Assembly: GCA_050999295.1 (NCBI GenBank)
Contig: JBPCPI010000006.1
Location: 1-10,033 of the forward strand
Length of the DNA: 10,033 bases
Direction: 5' to 3'
Source of the DNA: JACCQS01 sp050999295
GTDB taxonomy: Bacteria > Actinomycetota > Actinomycetes > Mycobacteriales > Geodermatophilaceae
In this document: positions 6,611 to 10,033 of the stretch, piece by piece
How positions within the stretch are numbered: position 1 is the first letter of the stretch
How the letters are laid out: each line of letters opens with the position of its first letter
Notes under the pieces: model-generated
What the model was told of the DNA's origin: nothing
Seen by the model: the letters and a program-made list of their open reading frames with translations, nothing else
Databases searched by the model: none
Position numbers and translations under genes: made by a program

Positions 6611-8044
6611 GTGCCCCGTCGTAGCGTTCGACTCCACGATGCCGACGCATCGCTGTTCACATCCGCTATCACGTCGATTGCGGCCGAGCTCGAGGTCAGC
6701 CGTGAGTTCAAGCTCGATGTCCTAGCGGAGGCGCAGGAAGCGGCGTCCTCGGTCTCGCTTTCCGGCGAGGACCGTACCGACATTCCGTTCCTGACGATTG
6801 ACCCGCCCGGAGCTAGGGATCTGGACCAGGCGATGCACCTCGAGCGGTCCGGATCCGGCTACACCGTCTGGTACGCGATCGCCGACGTGGCCGCCTTCGT
6901 ACGCCCTGGCGGTGCGGTCGACGTGGAGGCGCAACGGCGTGGTCAGACGTTGTACGCGCCCGATCACCGCATCCCGTTGCACCCGCCGGTGGTGTCGGAG
7001 CATGCGGCGAGTCTGCTGCCCGGGCAGCTTAGACCTGCCCTGGTATGGCGCATCGACCTCGACGCGCGCGGTGACCAGACGCAGGCCGAGGTCACCCGCG
7101 GCCAGGTGCGAAGCCGGGAGCAGTACGACTACGCGACGGTCCAGCAGGCGTTGGACGGGGGCAAGGCGGCGCCGGTGTTCCAGTTGCTGCGCGAGGTCGG
7201 ACTGCTGCGACAGGAACGCGAACGCGAGCGCGGTGGCGTCAGCCTGCCGTTGCCCGAGCAGGAGGTGGTGGCCGTCGACGGGTGCTGGTCGTTGAGCTAC
7301 CGGGCGCAGCTGCCGGTCGAGGAGTGGAACGCCCAGATCTCGCTGCTGACCGGGATGGCGGCTGCGGATCTGATGATGTACGCCGAGGTGGGGCTGCTTC
7401 GGACGCTGCCACCGGCCGACTCCCGGACGATCAACCGGCTGCGCCGGACGGCGGGTGCACTCCACATCGGCTGGCCGGCGGCCATGTCGTACCCAAGCTT
7501 CGTCCGCACCCTCAACCCGACGAAGCCCACGCACGCGGCGATGCTGGAGGGGTGCACCGGGCTGTTGCGCGGCGCCGGGTACGTGGCCTTTGAGGGCGGG
7601 GTGCCCGAGCAGCCGTTGCATGCCGCGATCGCTGAGGAGTACGCGCACGCAACTGCGCCGTTGCGCCGGTTCGCGGATCGCTTCGTGGGTGAGATCTGCG
7701 TCGCGATCTGCGCCGACCAGCCGGTGCCGGGTTGGGTGCGCGATCGGCTGCGTGACCTGCCGAAGGCGATGAAGGACTCCGACCGCCGCGCAGCCGCCTT
7801 CGACCGGGCCGTCCTCGATCTCGTCGAGGCGGGCGTACTGGCTGGTGCCGTCGGGGCCACGTTCTCCGGTGTCGTGGTCGACACCGAGGAGAAGGACCCC
7901 CGCTCCGGCACCGTCGTGATCGCCGATCCTGCGGTGGAGGCGCCGGTTCGCTCTGAGCAGCCGCTGGCGCTTGGCGGCGTCGTCACGGTCCGGCTGGACC
8001 GGGCCGACCCGTCGCGGCGTGCCGTCCACTTCTCCTTGGCCTGA
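6611..8044 (+). CDS. RNB-domain ribonuclease (RNase II/R-like), catalytic domain only
   Basis: This 477-residue protein carries an RNB domain, a 3'-to-5' RNA exonuclease fold. The metal-binding signature is at residues 62-75 (TIDPPGARDLDQAM): D64, D70 and D72 align with D201, D207 and D209 of E. coli RNase II. The fourth acidic position (D210 there) is Gln, Q73. The RNB core continues with YAIADVAAFV (88-97) and RGQTLYAPDHRIPL, and the C-terminal HATAPLRRFADRF (about 346-358) holds the conserved Arg region that contacts RNA in RNase II. No cold-shock domains precede it; the C-terminal 80 residues may form a small beta-barrel but I see no clear S1 motif. Such short forms are widespread in actinomycetes. 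GTG at 6611 is the start, with a weak GAGAAG upstream. It is divergent from the kelch gene and ends 65 bases before rnpB, giving an RNA-processing pair. Activity is likely but not certain, given Q73. Confidence 0.9.
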   Translation: MPRRSVRLHDADASLFTSAITSIAAELEVSREFKLDVLAEAQEAASSVSLSGEDRTDIPFLTIDPPGARDLDQAMHLERSGSGYTVWYAIADVAAFVRPGGAVDVEAQRRGQTLYAPDHRIPLHPPVVSEHAASLLPGQLRPALVWRIDLDARGDQTQAEVTRGQVRSREQYDYATVQQALDGGKAAPVFQLLREVGLLRQERERERGGVSLPLPEQEVVAVDGCWSLSYRAQLPVEEWNAQISLLTGMAAADLMMYAEVGLLRTLPPADSRTINRLRRTAGALHIGWPAAMSYPSFVRTLNPTKPTHAAMLEGCTGLLRGAGYVAFEGGVPEQPLHAAIAEEYAHATAPLRRFADRFVGEICVAICADQPVPGWVRDRLRDLPKAMKDSDRRAAAFDRAVLDLVEAGVLAGAVGATFSGVVVDTEEKDPRSGTVVIADPAVEAPVRSEQPLALGGVVTVRLDRADPSRRAVHFSLA

Positions 8045-8075
8045 GGCCCCCGCCCGTCCCGTCGACGCACGCCAG

Positions 8076-8104
8076 GTGAAGCCGGGTCGTGTCACCGCTA
8101 CCCT
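8076..8104 (+). promoter_or_regulatory. rnpB promoter
   Basis: TACCCT at 8099-8104 fits the TAnnnT -10 pattern, and a weak -35-like GTGAAG lies at 8076-8081 with a 17-base spacer. Transcription would begin near 8110-8112, exactly where the P1 helix of the RNase P RNA begins. The promoter is squeezed into the gap after the RNB stop. Confidence 0.55.
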
Positions 8105-8109
8105 GGGCC

Positions 8110-8540
8110 GTGGATGAGTCGGCCAGGCGGCCGCGTCGAGCGGGTCACACCGTTCGCCGAGGAAGGTCCGGACTCCATCGAGCAGGGTGGTGGGTAACGC
8201 CCACCCGAGGTGACTCGCGGGACAGTGCCACAGAGACAGACCGCCAGCGGCCCGGCGAAGGAGCGTACGACGTACGCGTCATCGCAGGGTGCGGGTAAGG
8301 GTGAAACGGTGGTGTAAGAGACCACCAGCGCCGCAGGTGACTGTGGCGGCTGGGTAAACCCCACCCGGAGCAAGGCCAAGAGGGCGCGGTTCGCCGTGCC
8401 TGCGCGGACGTTCGAGGGCTGCTCGCCCGAGTTCGCGGGTAGGCCGCACGAGGGCATCGGTGACGATGCTCCGGAGATGGATGGTCGCCGGGGCGCTCCG
8501 GCGCTTGCACAGAATCCGGCCTACAGGCCGACTCATCCAC
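8110..8540 (+). ncRNA. rnpB: RNase P RNA, bacterial class A
   Basis: This is the catalytic RNA that, with the RnpA protein, removes 5' leaders from pre-tRNAs. The ends are set by the P1 helix: 15 bases at 8110-8124 pair perfectly with 8526-8540. Conserved cores appear in order: GAGGAAGGTCCGGACTCC (8158-8175, the P4-forming 5' core), ACAGTGCCACAGAGACAGAC in the next core block (from 8222), a P12-like tip GCGTAC/GTACGC (about 8263-8276), the region around GGGTGAAACGG (from 8298), the GGGTAAACCCC loop (about 8351-8361) that contains the GGT expected to bind tRNA CCA, and ACAGAATCCGGCCTACA (about 8510-8526), the 3' core that pairs back to form P4. About 431 nt is a normal length for class A in actinomycetes. 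Open frames across it are shadows. No T-rich terminator follows; I cannot place the transcription end beyond P1. Confidence 0.97.
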
Positions 8541-9039
8541 CGCCCAGCTTTCTGATATGTTGAGGAAGCGGGCCGCTCTTGTGGCTCCGACCTTCGCGAC
8601 TTCCATCGCCTTCCATGGGAAGCCGTTCCTCATGGGGGAGGGCAGGCATCGTGTGGAACTGGGCGGCTTCGAACTCGGTGGCGGAACAATTCGAGGGAGC
8701 TGTGGAAGCAACTGCCGGCTCTTGAGTGCCGCCAGCTCGGTAGGTCCCCGCGGCGACCCGGCAGCCGTGCTCGGAGAGAACCGCGCAGGATGACTCGCCC
8801 GCGTTACCGCGCTGCGCGTCGATCACACCATGATCAACGGTTCGGAGGTCAAGCGCCCTGCGAGAAACGGCCTCTTCGGCATGACGCCATTCGCCTCGCA
8901 ACTCACAAGCAGCGGTATGGAACCCGTGTCAATCAAAGGTGACTCTCATGGGCTGCAGGCGGCGAGATTTCAGCGGCATGATCGAGTCTTTTCGACCCGG
9001 CGTAAAGTCGTTGGCACGCGCGAAGATGGGAGTTGGTCA
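8541..9039. other. Gene-poor stretch between rnpB and the transporter gene
   Basis: I find no intact gene here. An open frame at 8557-8793 (plus, 78 aa) has no recognisable family and no convincing start signal. The minus strand holds the likely transposase remnant described separately. The final 120 bases are open in the same frame as the binding-protein gene back to an ATG at 8917, but nothing there resembles a signal peptide. TAAAGT at 9003-9008 fits a -10 box for the next gene, without a visible -35. I see no tRNA or other RNA gene. Confidence 0.5.
8736..8826 (-). pseudogene. Likely remnant of an IS3-family transposase (OrfB N-terminus)
   Basis: Reading minus from 8826 gives VIDAQRGNAGESSCAVLSEH and continues GCRVAAGTYRA. 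This resembles the first residues of actinobacterial IS3-type OrfB transposases, which commonly run F-I-D-A.., then VESIC-R-V-L-x-E-x-GC, then VA-x-TYRA, as I recall the family. Only about 30 residues fit; beyond them the frame (minus, to 8533) gives no DDE domain, and rnpB begins at 8540. So it is a short decayed piece with the catalytic part missing. Residues just upstream in the same frame (RRALDLRT) could be the end of OrfA. I saw no flanking inverted repeats. A chance resemblance is possible. Confidence 0.35.
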
Positions 9040-10033
9040 GTGCGGAATCAGAAGCTGACTATTGCTGCCATGGCGGTTTCCGTGTTGGCGTTGGCGTTGG
9101 CGGGGTGTGGCAGCGGTAACGCCGAAGACACGTCGCCTTCCGACGCAAAATTCGGGGGCGGCGGTGCGGTTGGGCAGGCATTTGACCCGGATCGGGACGG
9201 GCCTGCCGCGCCGCTCGAGGGTGCTGTAGCCGGTGGCACCGTCACGGTGTTAGGCGCATTCGAGTTGCCGCCGACATTGGATCCGACTGAGGCCTACTAC
9301 ACACAATCGGTATCGATCTTGAGTGGGTTGGTGACGCGGTCGTTGACGCAGTTTGTGTACGACCCGGTGAGCGGGTCGATGGTGCTGGTCCCGGATATTG
9401 CCACGGACCTCGGCACTTCGAATGCGGATTTCACGGAGTGGACGTTCACGATCCGCGAGGGTGTGAAGTTCGAGGACGGCTCGAAGGTGACCGCTGAGGA
9501 CGTCGCATACGGGATCAAGCGTTCGTTCGACCGGGCCGCCTTTCCCGGAGGTGCGTCGTTCAGCAACGACTATTTCTTGAACGGCAACACCTACCAGGGC
9601 GTGTACACGTCAGGCACGTCCTATCCAGGGATCGAGGTCAACGGCGACACCCTGACGCTGAAGATGGAGCGGCCATTCCCGGACATGCAGTACTGGGGGT
9701 CGTTCCCGGCGATGGGGCCGATCCCGGAGCGTGGCAGCGACCCAGCCACCTACGCGCGGCATCCACTGGCGACGGGGCCGTACAAGTTCGCCGACTACAC
9801 GCCTGGCAAGTCACTGACGCTGGTCCGGAACGAGCAATGGGACCCGGACACCGACCCCGGTCGGCACCAGTACCCCGAACGCTACGAGTTCACCTTCGAA
9901 GTCCCGCAGGAGCGGATCGACGCGACGATCCTCGGCGACTCCGTAGAGGCTCAGACCACGCTGTCGGTCACCAATGTGTTGGTGGATGACTACCGCAGGG
10001 CGCAGGCGTTGGACCGGTTGACCCTCACTTCGG
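9040..10033 (+). CDS. ABC importer substrate-binding lipoprotein (oligopeptide type), 5' part
   Basis: At least 331 residues are encoded before the window ends, with no stop; complete family members have roughly 500-600. GTG at 9040 has a good GGGAG at 9028-9032 and a 7-base gap. Residues 1-23 (RNQK, a hydrophobic core, then LALAGC) are a classic lipoprotein signal with C23 as the lipidated residue, followed by a Gly/Ser/Asp-rich tether. The mature part is the SBP_bac_5 fold: the block from residue about 127 with FTIREGVKFEDGSKVTAEDV is the family signature, followed by IKRSFDRA and later ATGPYKFADYTPGKSLTLVRN. The protein would sit outside the membrane and deliver peptides or another ligand to a permease and ATPases, presumably encoded downstream. 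The ligand cannot be read from the sequence. The repeated TTGGCG triplets near 9081-9100 just encode the LALALA core. Confidence 0.9.
   Translation, partial: MRNQKLTIAAMAVSVLALALAGCGSGNAEDTSPSDAKFGGGGAVGQAFDPDRDGPAAPLEGAVAGGTVTVLGAFELPPTLDPTEAYYTQSVSILSGLVTRSLTQFVYDPVSGSMVLVPDIATDLGTSNADFTEWTFTIREGVKFEDGSKVTAEDVAYGIKRSFDRAAFPGGASFSNDYFLNGNTYQGVYTSGTSYPGIEVNGDTLTLKMERPFPDMQYWGSFPAMGPIPERGSDPATYARHPLATGPYKFADYTPGKSLTLVRNEQWDPDTDPGRHQYPERYEFTFEVPQERIDATILGDSVEAQTTLSVTNVLVDDYRRAQALDRLTLTS

Noticed and set aside
6722..8095. A 457-codon minus-strand frame
   Set aside because: It is the antisense shadow of the RNB gene; high third-position GC opens such frames. The translation is Arg/His-rich without motifs.
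8263..8276. GCGTAC/GTACGC inverted repeat as an independent regulatory site
   Set aside because: It falls at the tip of a helix expected in RNase P RNA (P12 region).
8098..8711. Several minus-strand frames of 85-188 codons between 8098 and 8711
   Set aside because: They mostly lie opposite rnpB, whose conserved cores and P1 helix explain the sequence; their translations have no recognisable motif.

Overview
The window reads as chromosomal DNA from a high-GC actinomycete. Support comes from the strong G/C bias at third codon positions, the frequent GTG starts, TAnnnT-type -10 boxes, and a gene trio typical of Actinobacteria: a Nif3-like protein, a coiled-coil C4 zinc-ribbon protein and a fused RNase H/histidine phosphatase, in the same order as Rv2230c-Rv2229c-Rv2228c of Mycobacterium tuberculosis. 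A Propionibacteriales/Nocardioidaceae-like source is my guess and is not proven by the sequence.

Layout. Positions 1-597 hold no convincing gene and include stretches near 50 % GC. A tiny two-helix membrane protein (598-759, minus) is divergent from a zinc-dependent alcohol/formaldehyde dehydrogenase (904-2088, plus). That dehydrogenase is complete except for an in-frame amber codon at 1270-1272. It is followed by two overlapping 36-nt palindromes (2096-2131 and 2127-2162) in a locally AT-richer spacer. Then comes the tight operon nif3-like (2240-3400), zinc-ribbon protein (3410-4153, apparently starting at CTG) and RNase H/phosphatase (4150-5301). A seven-repeat kelch-type putative lipoprotein lies convergently (5320-6471, minus). 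Divergent from it is a single-domain RNase II/R-like RNB protein (6611-8044), followed directly by the RNase P RNA gene rnpB (8110-8540). After a gene-poor stretch of about 500 bases with a probable decayed IS3-type transposase remnant on the minus strand, an extracytoplasmic oligopeptide-binding lipoprotein of an ABC importer starts at 9040 and runs off the window.

Functionally the centre of the window is an RNA-metabolism neighbourhood (RNase H, RNB exonuclease, RNase P RNA) next to conserved but poorly understood housekeeping genes. The flanks are more accessory in character: the broken dehydrogenase, the palindromic repeat, the IS remnant and the transporter. I did not find a clearly new multi-gene system. 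The points most worth checking are the CTG start placed in frame behind the nif3-like stop codon, the double palindrome and the amber-interrupted dehydrogenase.
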